This document shows positions 24,336 to 33,095 of a stretch of DNA of 64,000 nucleotides, piece by piece (position 1 is the first letter of the stretch; the number at the start of each line of letters is the position of its first letter). Made by a program: the position numbers and the translations under genes. The stretch is from Microbispora rosea (GTDB lineage Bacteria > Actinomycetota > Actinomycetes > Streptosporangiales > Streptosporangiaceae), in contig NZ_FTNI01000011.1 in the NCBI RefSeq assembly GCF_900156315.1, forward strand, positions 124,001-188,000. The letters are read 5' to 3'. The notes beneath the pieces were generated by a model. It did no database searches and had not been told where the DNA came from. It was given only the letters and a program-made list of their open reading frames with translations.

Positions 24336-26165
24336 GTGGCCGTAGCGAACCAGTCCCGGGCGGGGACATCGCCGCAGTCGGCGCCGTCCTCGCGGTACAA
24401 ATGGATCGCGCTGTCCAACACCACCCTCGGCGTCCTGATGGTGACGATCAACCAGTCCATCGTGCTGATCGCCCTTCCGGACGTCTTCCGCGGCATCCAC
24501 CTGAACCCGCTCGACCCCGGCAACACGGGCTACCTGCTGTGGATGATGATGGGCTTCATGGTCGTCACGGCCGTACTGGTGGTGATGTTCGGCCGCCTGG
24601 GCGACATGTTCGGCCGGGTCCGCATGTACAACCTCGGGTTCGCGGTCTTCAGCCTGTGCTCGATCATGCTGTCGCTGACCTGGATGGACGGCGACGCGGG
24701 GGCGCTGTGGCTGATCGGGTGGCGGATCGTGCAGGGCGTCGGCGGCGCGCTGCTGTTCGCCAACTCCACCGCGATCCTGACCGACGCCTTCCCCGTCCGG
24801 CAGCGGGGCACCGCGCTCGGCATCAACTCGATCGCCGCCATCGCGGGATCCTTCCTCGGCCTGGTCATCGGCGGCGTCCTGGCCCCGGTCGACTGGAAGG
24901 CGATCTTCCTGGTCTCCGTGCCGTTCGGGATCTTCGGCACGATCTGGGCGTACGTCAAGCTCAAGGACAACGGCGTGCGGCGCCGGGCGCGCATGGACTG
25001 GTGGGGCAACGCGACCTTCGCCGTCGGCCTCATCGTCCTGCTGGTCGGCATCACCTACGGCATCCAGCCGTACGGGACCGGCGTGATGGGCTGGGGCAAC
25101 CCCTGGGTGATCGCCGCGCTCGGCGGAGGCGTCCTGCTGCTCGCGCTGTTCGCCTGGATCGAGACCAAGGTGGACGAGCCGCTGTTCCGGCTCGAGCTGT
25201 TCCGCAACCGCGCCTTCCTGGCGGGCAACGTCGCCAGCCTGCTGACCGCCCTCGGACGCGGCGGCCTGCAGTTCATGCTGATCATCTGGCTGCAAGGCAT
25301 CTGGCTGCCGCTGCACGGCTACAGCTTCGAGGAGACGCCGCTGTGGGCGGGCATCTACATGATCCCGCTGACCGTGGGCTTCCTGCTGTCGGCGCCGGTC
25401 TCCGGCTGGCTGTCCGACCGGTTCGGGCCGCGGATGTTCACGGTCGGCGGCGCGCTGGTCACCGCGGCGAGCTTCTACGCCCTGATGACCCTGCCCACGG
25501 ACTTCGGCTACGGCGTCTTCGCGCTGCTCATCCTGATCAACGGTGTCGGGTCCGGCCTGTTCTCCTCGCCCAACCGGGCGGAGATCATGAACTCGGTCCC
25601 GGCGGAGTCCCGCGGCGTCGGCGCGGGCATGACCGCCACCTTCCAGAACTCCTCGATGGTGCTGTCCATCGGCGTGTTCTTCAGCCTGATGATCGCGGGC
25701 CTGGCGCAGTCGCTGCCGCACACCATGCACGACGAGCTGGTGGCCCAGGGTGTGCCCGCCGCGCAGGCCGAGGGCATCGCCCAGCTGCCGCCGATCGCCG
25801 TGCTGTTCGCGGCGTTCCTCGGATACAACCCGTTCCGGCAGCTTCTCGGCGGCATCCTCGACCGGCTGCCCGACGGCGGCGCCCACCTGACGAGCAAGGA
25901 GTTCTTCCCGCACCTCATCGCGGGCCCCTTCCACCAGGGCCTGGTCATCGCCTTCTGGTTCGCCGTGGCCGCGTGCCTGGTGGCCGCCCTGTCGTCGCTG
26001 CTGACCGACCGCGTCGGCCGCAGGCACCGCGCCGCCGCCCACGAGTCGCTCGGCTCCGAGCTCGCCGCGGTCTCCGGCGAGGCCGGCCTGGCCGGCAACG
26101 AGCTCGTCGTCCCGGACGAGGAGTTCGACGCCCAGGGCGCCGCGCCTGACACGAGGAAGCCCTGA
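24336..26165 (+). CDS. MFS exporter, DHA2 (14-TM) type
   Basis: 609 residues with about 14 hydrophobic segments. Motifs of the DHA2 drug:H+ antiporter family are visible: the first-helix VTINQSIVLIALPDV, motif A FGRLGDMFGRVRMYNLGF, and motif C-like SIAAIAGSFLGLVIGG. The long hydrophilic loop near residue 480-535 (LPPIAV to HLTSKEFF) is typical of this branch. It probably exports a drug or metabolite in exchange for protons. The GTG at 24336 is chosen because AGAGGAGGGG lies just upstream. Co-directional with, and likely controlled by, the upstream TetR gene. Confidence 0.92.
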   Translation: MAVANQSRAGTSPQSAPSSRYKWIALSNTTLGVLMVTINQSIVLIALPDVFRGIHLNPLDPGNTGYLLWMMMGFMVVTAVLVVMFGRLGDMFGRVRMYNLGFAVFSLCSIMLSLTWMDGDAGALWLIGWRIVQGVGGALLFANSTAILTDAFPVRQRGTALGINSIAAIAGSFLGLVIGGVLAPVDWKAIFLVSVPFGIFGTIWAYVKLKDNGVRRRARMDWWGNATFAVGLIVLLVGITYGIQPYGTGVMGWGNPWVIAALGGGVLLLALFAWIETKVDEPLFRLELFRNRAFLAGNVASLLTALGRGGLQFMLIIWLQGIWLPLHGYSFEETPLWAGIYMIPLTVGFLLSAPVSGWLSDRFGPRMFTVGGALVTAASFYALMTLPTDFGYGVFALLILINGVGSGLFSSPNRAEIMNSVPAESRGVGAGMTATFQNSSMVLSIGVFFSLMIAGLAQSLPHTMHDELVAQGVPAAQAEGIAQLPPIAVLFAAFLGYNPFRQLLGGILDRLPDGGAHLTSKEFFPHLIAGPFHQGLVIAFWFAVAACLVAALSSLLTDRVGRRHRAAAHESLGSELAAVSGEAGLAGNELVVPDEEFDAQGAAPDTRKP

Positions 26166-26218
26166 CTGGCCCGGCCGCTTCTGTTCTCCGCCGTGTCCCC
26201 GCCGTGTCCCCGCCGTGT

Positions 26219-26250
26219 CCCCGCCTCGTCCTCATCGGGACGAGGCGGGG
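26219..26250. terminator. Bidirectional terminator
   Basis: CCCCGCCTCGTCC pairs with GGACGAGGCGGGG (13 bp, perfect) around a 6-nt loop, between the convergent exporter and secreted-protein genes. It is preceded by three 11-bp repeats of CCGTGTCCCCG type at about 26189-26222. Confidence 0.85.
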
Positions 26251-26261
26251 CGCGCCGGTCC

Positions 26262-26828
26262 TCAGCCGACCGTCACCCTGGCGTACTGGTAGGCGGTGCG
26301 GCCGTTCTCGTCCCCGGAATGGGACCGGCCGGTCATGACCTCGTTGGTGCCCGCCCTTGAGGCGTGCTTGCTCTCCTTCATGTACTCCGTCCAGTGACGG
26401 TCGACGAGCCGCACCGGCCTGCCCTGCCACGACAGCCGGGAGCAGTAGTAGAAGGTGAAGCCCTTCTCGTCCCCGTAATGGTCCCGGCGGACGAGGGCGT
26501 AGTCGTCGGGAGTGACGAAGTAGGTGTGGTCCTCCCACTCGTCGTCCTTGTACGGGGGGTTCACCACCACGACCCGCTCGCTGTTGATGTAGATCTGGCC
26601 GCAGAAGTACGTGGTGTAGCCGTTCTCGTCCCCCGAATGCGCCCGGCCGATCATCACCTCGTCCTCGGGGCACCAGAAGTAGCTGTCCGATTCCCGAACC
26701 GTCGCGGTGTAGCCCTGGAGCACCTGGACGAACGGCGCCGCGGCCGCGGCCGCCGGGGCCGGGGGGGTCACGGTCAGCGCGGTCAGCGCCGTCGCCGCCG
26801 CCGCGGCCGATAACACCTTCTTACGCAT
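26262..26828 (-). CDS. Secreted protein with three SGDENG repeats, unknown function
   Basis: 188 residues. Signal peptide at about 1-30 (MRKK start, Ala-rich core, PAPAAAAAA). The mature part holds three copies of a roughly 27-residue unit spaced about 54 apart (residues 53-79, 104-131, 157-184): G-R-x-H-x-G-D-E-(N/K)-G-x-T-x-Y-x-x. Units 1 and 2 end in a Tyr-x-Cys pattern; unit 3 lacks the cysteine. The acidic DENG loops could bind calcium or sugar. The unit looks like a small beta-hairpin lectin or propeller-type blade. Start at MRKK is preferred over an upstream ATG because the signal peptide begins there. Confidence 0.75.
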   Translation of the reverse strand: MRKKVLSAAAAATALTALTVTPPAPAAAAAAPFVQVLQGYTATVRESDSYFWCPEDEVMIGRAHSGDENGYTTYFCGQIYINSERVVVVNPPYKDDEWEDHTYFVTPDDYALVRRDHYGDEKGFTFYYCSRLSWQGRPVRLVDRHWTEYMKESKHASRAGTNEVMTGRSHSGDENGRTAYQYARVTVG

Positions 26829-27004
26829 GGAGACGTCCTCGTTCCTGTCGTGTCTCATCCACGACGGAACCTTCGTCCATGCCGCTTCATCGATGCTTGG
26901 CCCCGGCTTGTCGGCTACTTGGACGAGGCCGCGGCGGTCGTGTCACGTCGTCCGCTCAGCACGTCGAAGGGGATCGCGGGACGCGGACCTTGCGGCTGCT
27001 GGGC

Positions 27005-27253
27005 ATGGCCGGCCACGACATGCTGGACGGCTGGCAGCCCGCGCCGCTGGGCGCTCTGGCGTTGATGTTCGTCGTCACCGGCGTGCCGCATTTCCTGCCC
27101 TCATGGCGGCGCGACTTCGTCGCCATGTTCTCGGCCAACGTCCTGGCAGCCCGCCGCGGCCTCACCCTGGCGGGAAAGCCGGTGACCCCGCTGCTCGCCC
27201 GCACCGCTCTGCAGGTGCTCTTCGTCGCCGCCGCCGTCGCTGCGGCCGTGTGA
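27005..27253 (+). CDS. Small membrane protein, DoxX-like
   Basis: 82 residues with two to three hydrophobic segments (APLGALALMFVVTGVPHFLP; ALQVLFVAAAVAAAV). GVPHFLPSWRRDFVAMF recalls the short DoxX-family pattern around the second helix, but the similarity is partial and the protein is shorter than DoxX (about 120). Third-base bias is strongly coding. ATG at 27005 or 27020; no clear ribosome site. It could be a partial DoxX or an independent family. Confidence 0.5.
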   Translation: MAGHDMLDGWQPAPLGALALMFVVTGVPHFLPSWRRDFVAMFSANVLAARRGLTLAGKPVTPLLARTALQVLFVAAAVAAAV

Positions 27254-27402
27254 ACCGGAGGCCCGCCGGCGTGCTCCGCTCGGCGCCGCCGTCGGCAGGG
27301 GGATATCCCTACGTCCGATCGGGGGGCCTATCGGATATCACCCGGCACGCGTCTCGGCGAGCGTGAGACGAAGCGGCACAAACGCGAAGGAGGGCACGAC
27401 GC

Positions 27403-28875
27403 ATGCGTGGCAGAACACGACTCGTGGCCGCCGGGCTCGCGACGGCGGCGATGACGGCCGGGCTCGTCCCGGCGCAGGCGCAGGCTGCCGAGCACCGGGC
27501 GGCGAAGGACCGGGCGGCGATCGAGTGGACGGCGTGCGAGGGGGCAGGGTTTCCCGCGGAAACGCAATGCGGCACGATCGACGTGCCGCTCGACTGGGCC
27601 CACCCGGACGGGCGGACGACGACCCTGCGCGTCGCGCGGCTGCCGGCCACCGATCCCGCCCACAGGATCGGCAGCGTGCTGCACATCCCCGGCGGCCCCG
27701 GCAACAGCGGGATCGAGGACATCAAGCAGGCGGCGGGCGATCTCGCCGGCATCAGAGAACGCTTCGACCTCGTCTCCTACGACCCGCGCAACACCGATCT
27801 CGCCGCCAAGCTGCCGGAGTCCTGCGCGCGGCCGGCGGTGCCGGCCCTGATCGAGCCCCGCGACCGGGCCGAGTACGACGCCCAGGCCCGCGCGATCGCC
27901 GCGGCCGTCCGCAGGTGCCGGGCCGGGGACCGCAGCGGACTGTACGGCAGGCTCGACTCGGTGTCGGTGGCCCGCGACACGGAGGCGATCCGCGCAGCCC
28001 TGGGGGAGCCGCGGCTCAGCTTCATGACGGAGTCCGCCGGAGGGGTGCCGGCCGAGGCCTATCTCCGGCTGTTCCCGGAACGCGTCCGCGCCATGTACCT
28101 GGACGGTGTGGTCGACCAGACCGCCGGCTGGACGAACCAGAGCCTGCTGGGATACCGGGACCTGCAGCGGATATTCGGCCGCTTCACCGCCTGGTGCGCG
28201 CGGACCGTCGCCTGCGCCCTGCACGGCGAGGACGCCGGGAAGGTCTGGCGTGACCTCACCGCGCGGGCCGACAGGTCGCCGATCCCGGTCACCTCGCAGC
28301 GGTTCGGCCGGGGGAGGCTGACCGGCTCCTCCCTGCGGTGGTTCGGGTTCGCCCCCGACCCCGGGCCGGGGGACTCCCGATGGCTGACCTTCGCCGAGGC
28401 GGTCGACAAGGCCCGGCGCGGCGACGGCTCGGGCTTCGCCGACGCCGCCCTGGGCAACGCCCGCGCATGGACGACGCCCCTCGCCCTCGGCATGACCTGC
28501 GCCGACGACCGGGGCTACCACGGCTACGAGGAGTACGTCAGGGCGCGCCGCGAGGCGCGCAGGGTCTCCCCGGACCTCGGCGGCGCGACCTTCGACCAGC
28601 TCGGCTGCGCGGGGTGGCCGCTGCCGATCGCGAACCCGTCCCGCCCCCTGCCCGTCCGCGGCCTGCCGCCGCTGCTCGGCGCGGGCACCTGGAGCGACTA
28701 CACGCTGACCGACAGCCTGGTCCGGCGGGTCCCCGGCTCGGCCACCGTCCGGTACGACGGCCCCGGCCACGTGCTCTACCTCTCCGGCAACCGGTGCGCG
28801 ATCGGGCACGCCACGCGGTATCTCACGGACCTGACGCTGCCCCCGCCCGGCACCGTCTGCCTCCCCGGCGACTGA
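27403..28875 (+). CDS. Secreted alpha/beta hydrolase, TAP-like C-terminal family
   Basis: 490 residues. Signal peptide at about 1-28 (LVAAGLATAAMTAGLVPAQAQAA). It has the tripeptidyl aminopeptidase-like layout: CGTIDVPLDWAHPDG, oxyanion loop HIPGGPGNSGIED, the FDLVSYDPR strand, and a C-terminal TAP domain with the catalytic histidine in DGPGHVLYLSGNRC. The nucleophile elbow is FMTESAGG (Ser211) rather than the usual GGSYG, so the Ser is kept but the flanking glycine is replaced by Glu. Predicted extracellular peptidase or esterase. It starts with AAGGAGGGC upstream and ends before a terminator. Confidence 0.88.
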   Translation: MRGRTRLVAAGLATAAMTAGLVPAQAQAAEHRAAKDRAAIEWTACEGAGFPAETQCGTIDVPLDWAHPDGRTTTLRVARLPATDPAHRIGSVLHIPGGPGNSGIEDIKQAAGDLAGIRERFDLVSYDPRNTDLAAKLPESCARPAVPALIEPRDRAEYDAQARAIAAAVRRCRAGDRSGLYGRLDSVSVARDTEAIRAALGEPRLSFMTESAGGVPAEAYLRLFPERVRAMYLDGVVDQTAGWTNQSLLGYRDLQRIFGRFTAWCARTVACALHGEDAGKVWRDLTARADRSPIPVTSQRFGRGRLTGSSLRWFGFAPDPGPGDSRWLTFAEAVDKARRGDGSGFADAALGNARAWTTPLALGMTCADDRGYHGYEEYVRARREARRVSPDLGGATFDQLGCAGWPLPIANPSRPLPVRGLPPLLGAGTWSDYTLTDSLVRRVPGSATVRYDGPGHVLYLSGNRCAIGHATRYLTDLTLPPPGTVCLPGD

Positions 28876-28890
28876 CCGGGCTCTCCGGGC

Positions 28891-28921
28891 GCGGCCTCCG
28901 CACGATCACGGCGGAGGCCGC
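28891..28921. terminator. Terminator between convergent genes
   Basis: GCGGCCTCCGC pairs with GCGGAGGCCGC (11 bp, perfect) around a 9-nt loop, between the hydrolase and hemerythrin genes. Confidence 0.75.
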
Positions 28922-28945
28922 CGGCCATGTCACCCATCCACCTCC

Positions 28946-29593
28946 TCACCCGTACACCTGCGACACCCGGCGCTCGTAGGCGCGCCGCCAGGAGAGCCGG
29001 TAGAGGACCCGCATGATCGCTGGAGCGGAGCCGAAGATGTGGTCGCGGTCGGCGGGGGTGGCCACGTCGAGCAGCCAGGCGGCGAGCATCGGCAGGTCGC
29101 GGCCGTGGCTCTTGGTGACCTTCTTGCCCGACTCCTCCCACCAGGCCGCGCTGACGTGCTCCCTGATGAGCGGGACGACCTCGGACTCCTCCAGGTCGAG
29201 GTGGGTGTTCAGCAGCCGGTCGAGCGAGCGCAGGTCGGCCGCGACCTCGCGGGCCGGCCTGCCGCCGCCGGAGAGTCTGCCGATGACGGTGTCCATCTCC
29301 TGGTGGTCGGCCTCCAGCCGGTCCAGCACGGTACGGGCCTCGGGGACGAGGCCGCGCAGCAGCGGCCAGATCGCCTCGTCCTCCTCGGTGTGGTGGTGGT
29401 GCAGGGCGCGCAGCAGCAGCGCGAGGTGCTCGTCGACGACCGCGCGGCGCCGCTCGTCGCGGGGGTCGCAGCGGTCGAGGACCTCGGCCAGCCTGCCGAA
29501 CTCGCGCCGCAGGCCGGTGTGGAAGACGAGGAACGTGACGAGGTCGGGAGCGGGGTCACCCGGTCGGCGCCGGGTCTGCGTCGGTGTTGTCAT
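28946..29593 (-). CDS. Hemerythrin HHE-domain protein
   Basis: 215 residues. A helical bundle with spaced His/Glu iron ligands: FLVFHTGLRREF, LLRALHHHHTEEDEAIWP, LEADHQEMDTVI and LLNTHLDLEESEVVPLI. The C-terminal 60 residues (ESGKKVTKSH, then MRVLYRLSWRRAYERRV) are typical of the actinobacterial hemerythrin-like group. It may sense or bind oxygen, NO or peroxide through a di-iron site; function unproven. It lies downstream of the SARP regulator on the same strand, 70 bp apart. Confidence 0.9.
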   Translation of the reverse strand: MTTPTQTRRRPGDPAPDLVTFLVFHTGLRREFGRLAEVLDRCDPRDERRRAVVDEHLALLLRALHHHHTEEDEAIWPLLRGLVPEARTVLDRLEADHQEMDTVIGRLSGGGRPAREVAADLRSLDRLLNTHLDLEESEVVPLIREHVSAAWWEESGKKVTKSHGRDLPMLAAWLLDVATPADRDHIFGSAPAIMRVLYRLSWRRAYERRVSQVYG

Positions 29594-29663
29594 GGCCCCA
29601 CGATGGCCCCGGCCCCTTCACCGCCACTCAACGTCGACTTGCGGCCCGCTCCCCGGGAGGTTG

Positions 29664-32600
29664 TCAGCCGCGTACGGCCTCGCGTTCGCGGGCGATCCGG
29701 GCGGCCCACCAGGTCAGCCCGGCCCCCGCGCAGCGCTTCGCGGCCGTGTCCAGATGCGCCCGCGCCGCCTCCGGCCCGGCCGCACCGCCCAGGTGGGCCA
29801 TCCGCCCCAGGTAGTAGCCGACCGGCCCGGCGCAGAACGTCCCCGCCCCGAAGGCGATCCTGTCCTCGTACGGCAGGAGCCTGCGATAGGTCAGGGCGCA
29901 CGCCTCGTGGTCGCCCGCGACGATCTGGGCCTCGCCCAGCAGGCACAGCCCCGGCAGCTCGCCGAAGTCGCGCGGCAGCACGTGCCAGCCCTGTTCGCGT
30001 GCCGTCTCGGCCGCCGTGCGGTCGCCCCGCGAATCGGCGATGAGCACGCCCATCACCTGGCGGTGGGCGGGGAAGGGGGAGTAGTGCGTCATCAGCTCGT
30101 CGGCGCCCTCGAAGTCGCGCATCGCGAAGTGCCGCGTGAGCAGCGCGGAGGAGAGCGTGCTGCTCGTGTGCCACAGGTTCAGCCGCTCACCGGCCTCGGC
30201 CGCCGCGGCGTACGCGTTGCCCGCGCCGTCGAAGTCCCCGTCGAGGAGACGCCGGGTCCCGGTCCAGATGAGGTGCTGGAACCGGGGCCAGGGCAGGTCG
30301 AGCCGCTCGACCAGCACCCCCGCCCGCTCGGCGGCCCGGTCGGCACCGGCCACGTCGAACAGGTCGATCCGGGTCCGCTCTCTGATCATGTGACCGAGCA
30401 GCTCGAACCCGGGCAGCCCGAGCCGGGTGAGCTCCTCGCCGATCGCGTCGAGCTCCGTCATGTGCTCGGGGAGCTGCACGCCCAGATACCGCGCGTTCAG
30501 GGTGATCGCCAGCAGTTCCGGGCCGGCCTCCCCCGAGGCCACCAGTCGGCGGGCCATCGCCAGCGCCTCGGCCGTGGCGGTGTCGCAGCGGGGGTCGGCC
30601 GAGCCGTCGTAACGTTCCATCCCCAGGCAGCCGAGCAGCCTGCAGCGCAGTTCGGAGTCCCCCTCGGGCAGCGCGGTGAGGGCGTCCTCGATCCGCCGCA
30701 CGGTGTGCAGCTCCACGTCGCCGTAGGTGTAGAACTTCCACAGCCCCGGAGCGTCCAGGCTGGTCAGCGCTCGCGCGGCGAGCAGCGGGTCGCCCGACCT
30801 GTCGGCCGCGAGCACCGCCTCCGCCCGGGTCTGCCTGGCCGAGAAGCCGTGACCTGCGGCGAGCTGCGCGCGGACCAGCTGGAGCAGGAGCTCGACGTGC
30901 TCGCGGGGGTCCGCGCCGGGCAGCGTTCCGTGCGCCTCGGCCGCCCGGCGCCACCACTGCGCGGCGTCCTCGTACGCGTGCCGTCCCGCCGCCTGCCCCG
31001 CCGTGGCGGACGCCCAGCGCACCGCGTCCGCCGCGGCGGCGGGCCCGGCGGCCATCGCATGCCTGGCGAGGACCGCGAGGTCGGCTCCCGGCCGCAGTTC
31101 GAGCGCCCGGAGCGCGGTCAGGTGCAGCCCGGCCCGGCGGCGCGGCGGGATGTCGGCGTAGACCGTCTCCCGGACCAGATCGTGGGTGAAGCGCAGGTCC
31201 TCGTCGAGAACGCGGAGGGCGGTCGCGGCGTCGAGCGCCTCGTCGACGTCCGCGTCCGCGTCTGAGGCGTCCGAGGCGTCCGCGACGACCTCGGCCAGCA
31301 GCCGCCGGTCCGCGCCGGTGCCGAGCACGGCCGCCGCGTCGATGGCGGGGTGGTGCCGGGCGGGCAGGTCGAGCAGGCGGCGGCGCAGGACGTCGGCCAG
31401 GCCCTCGGGCACCCCGGTGAGCGCCCTGTCGATGCCCTGGTCCTCGGCCAGCCGGAGGGTCTCGCGGATGAACAGCGGATTGCCCCGGGTCCGCTCGGCG
31501 AGCGCCGCCACGCTCGCCGCGTCGCGCAGCCCCGACAGCTCGGCGACCGCGGCGGAATCGAGCCCGGCGAGCGGCAGGCGGAGGGCGTCGTGCCGTCCGA
31601 GCAGCCCGAGCGTGTCGTGCACCGCGGCCGGCCCCTCGCCGGACCGCACGGTGATCACGACGGCGACCGCGCCGCGCAGCAGCAGCGCGAGGTCGGACAG
31701 CAGGCCCAGCGACGCCGTGTCGGCCCACTGGAGATCGTCGATCACCACGAGCAGCGGCCGGTCGGCCGCGGCCGACTCCAGGTAGGCCGCGGTCGCCTGG
31801 TGCAGCCGGAACCGGGCCTCGCTCGCCTCGGCGGGCCGTCCGGCGCCGGTGGCGGGGCCGTCTCCCGCGACGGCGTCGCCGAGCAGCACCCGCAGGGCGG
31901 CGGCCTGGGCGGGGGACGGGGGGACCCGGCCGGCGAGATCCCGCACGACCTGCTGCCACGGCCACAGCGCGGGCACGCCGGAGGTCTCGTGGCACCTGCC
32001 CCAGGCGACCAGCCAGCCCTCGGCGGCCCGCCGCTCCGCGAACGCCTCCGCCAGCCACGTCTTGCCGATCCCCGGTTCCCCGGAGATCACGGCGATCCCC
32101 GGCCCGCGCTGTGTCACTCCCCGGGCCGCCTGGATCACGTCCCGCGCCAGCTCGTCGAGCCGGTCGACCTGCGTCCCCCGGCCGACGGCGCGACGTTCCG
32201 GCAGGTCCGCCTCGGCCCGCGCCGCCTCGGCCCGCGTCGCCCGGCCCTGCCGTACGGGGGCGGGAGCGTCGAGGGCTGTGTCGAGAGCCCTGTCGAGAGC
32301 CGTGTCGAGGGCGGGGTCCTGGGCGAGGATCGCCTCCTCCAGGCGGCGCAGCGCCGGGCCGGGGTCGAGGCCGAGCTCCTCGGCCAGGCGGCCCCTGGCC
32401 GTGCGCAGCGCCTCCAGGGCGTCCGCCTGCCGGCCCAGGGCGTAGAGCGTGCGGGCCAGCAGCTCCCACAGCCCCTCCCTCAGGGGGTGCGCGGCCACCA
32501 GGGCCTCCAGTTCGCCCACCACGTGGGGGTCGCCCACCCGCCCCGCCAGGAGACGCTCCCGCGTCACCAGGTGCGCCTCGGCGAGCCGCTCGATCTCCGG

Positions 32601-33014
32601 CCGGAGCCAGGGCACGTCGCCGAACTCCTCGTACGGCGTGCCGCGCCACAACGCCAGGGCGCGTTCCGGCTCGCCGGCCTGGGCCAGGCGGACGAACTCG
32701 TCGGCGTCCACCTCGTGCGGCCCGAGCGCGTACCCCGGAGGGCGGCTGAGGAGCACGGACGAGGGCGTGCGCGGAGCGCGGCCGGGTTCGAGCAGCCTGC
32801 GCAGGTTGGAGATGTAGCTGTGCAGCGTGCTCTGGGCGCGCGGCGGCGGCGCGCCGTCGTACAGGTCGTCGAGGATCGCGTCCACCGACACGGTCGCGCC
32901 CCTGGAGATCAGCAGGCGGGCCACCAGCAGCCGGGGCCGTGGCCCGCCGAGGTCGACGGGAACGCCGTCGACGTACGCCTCGACCGGGCCGAGCACCCGG
33001 AACATGACCGCCAT
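29664..33014 (-). CDS. SARP/BTAD transcriptional regulator with AAA-type ATPase and TPR-like C-terminus
   Basis: 1116 residues, AfsR-like size class. OmpR-type winged helix at 1-98 (MFRVLGPVEAYVDGVPVDLGGPR), bacterial transcriptional activation domain at about 100-235, a LDTALDRALDTALDA repeat linker (236-250), and a STAND/AAA ATPase with Walker A GEPGIGKT (312-319) and Walker B LLVVIDDLQWAD (about 427). Then comes a long helical repeat region to the end. There is no LuxR helix-turn-helix at the C-terminus. SARPs often activate antibiotic clusters, but no biosynthetic core genes lie beside it, so it may be a pleiotropic regulator. M4 is an alternative start. Confidence 0.92.
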   Translation of the reverse strand: MAVMFRVLGPVEAYVDGVPVDLGGPRPRLLVARLLISRGATVSVDAILDDLYDGAPPPRAQSTLHSYISNLRRLLEPGRAPRTPSSVLLSRPPGYALGPHEVDADEFVRLAQAGEPERALALWRGTPYEEFGDVPWLRPEIERLAEAHLVTRERLLAGRVGDPHVVGELEALVAAHPLREGLWELLARTLYALGRQADALEALRTARGRLAEELGLDPGPALRRLEEAILAQDPALDTALDRALDTALDAPAPVRQGRATRAEAARAEADLPERRAVGRGTQVDRLDELARDVIQAARGVTQRGPGIAVISGEPGIGKTWLAEAFAERRAAEGWLVAWGRCHETSGVPALWPWQQVVRDLAGRVPPSPAQAAALRVLLGDAVAGDGPATGAGRPAEASEARFRLHQATAAYLESAAADRPLLVVIDDLQWADTASLGLLSDLALLLRGAVAVVITVRSGEGPAAVHDTLGLLGRHDALRLPLAGLDSAAVAELSGLRDAASVAALAERTRGNPLFIRETLRLAEDQGIDRALTGVPEGLADVLRRRLLDLPARHHPAIDAAAVLGTGADRRLLAEVVADASDASDADADVDEALDAATALRVLDEDLRFTHDLVRETVYADIPPRRRAGLHLTALRALELRPGADLAVLARHAMAAGPAAAADAVRWASATAGQAAGRHAYEDAAQWWRRAAEAHGTLPGADPREHVELLLQLVRAQLAAGHGFSARQTRAEAVLAADRSGDPLLAARALTSLDAPGLWKFYTYGDVELHTVRRIEDALTALPEGDSELRCRLLGCLGMERYDGSADPRCDTATAEALAMARRLVASGEAGPELLAITLNARYLGVQLPEHMTELDAIGEELTRLGLPGFELLGHMIRERTRIDLFDVAGADRAAERAGVLVERLDLPWPRFQHLIWTGTRRLLDGDFDGAGNAYAAAAEAGERLNLWHTSSTLSSALLTRHFAMRDFEGADELMTHYSPFPAHRQVMGVLIADSRGDRTAAETAREQGWHVLPRDFGELPGLCLLGEAQIVAGDHEACALTYRRLLPYEDRIAFGAGTFCAGPVGYYLGRMAHLGGAAGPEAARAHLDTAAKRCAGAGLTWWAARIAREREAVRG

Positions 33015-33095
33015 GCCGGGATTGTGCCACGATCATCGGCCGAGACTGAGCCTTCAGCAGGGAGACTGAGCCCTCGGAAGGGGAGCACCCTGCTC

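Noticed and set aside
29664..33014. An antibiotic cluster around the SARP regulator.
   Set aside because: No PKS, NRPS or other core enzyme is adjacent; the regulator alone is not evidence for a cluster.
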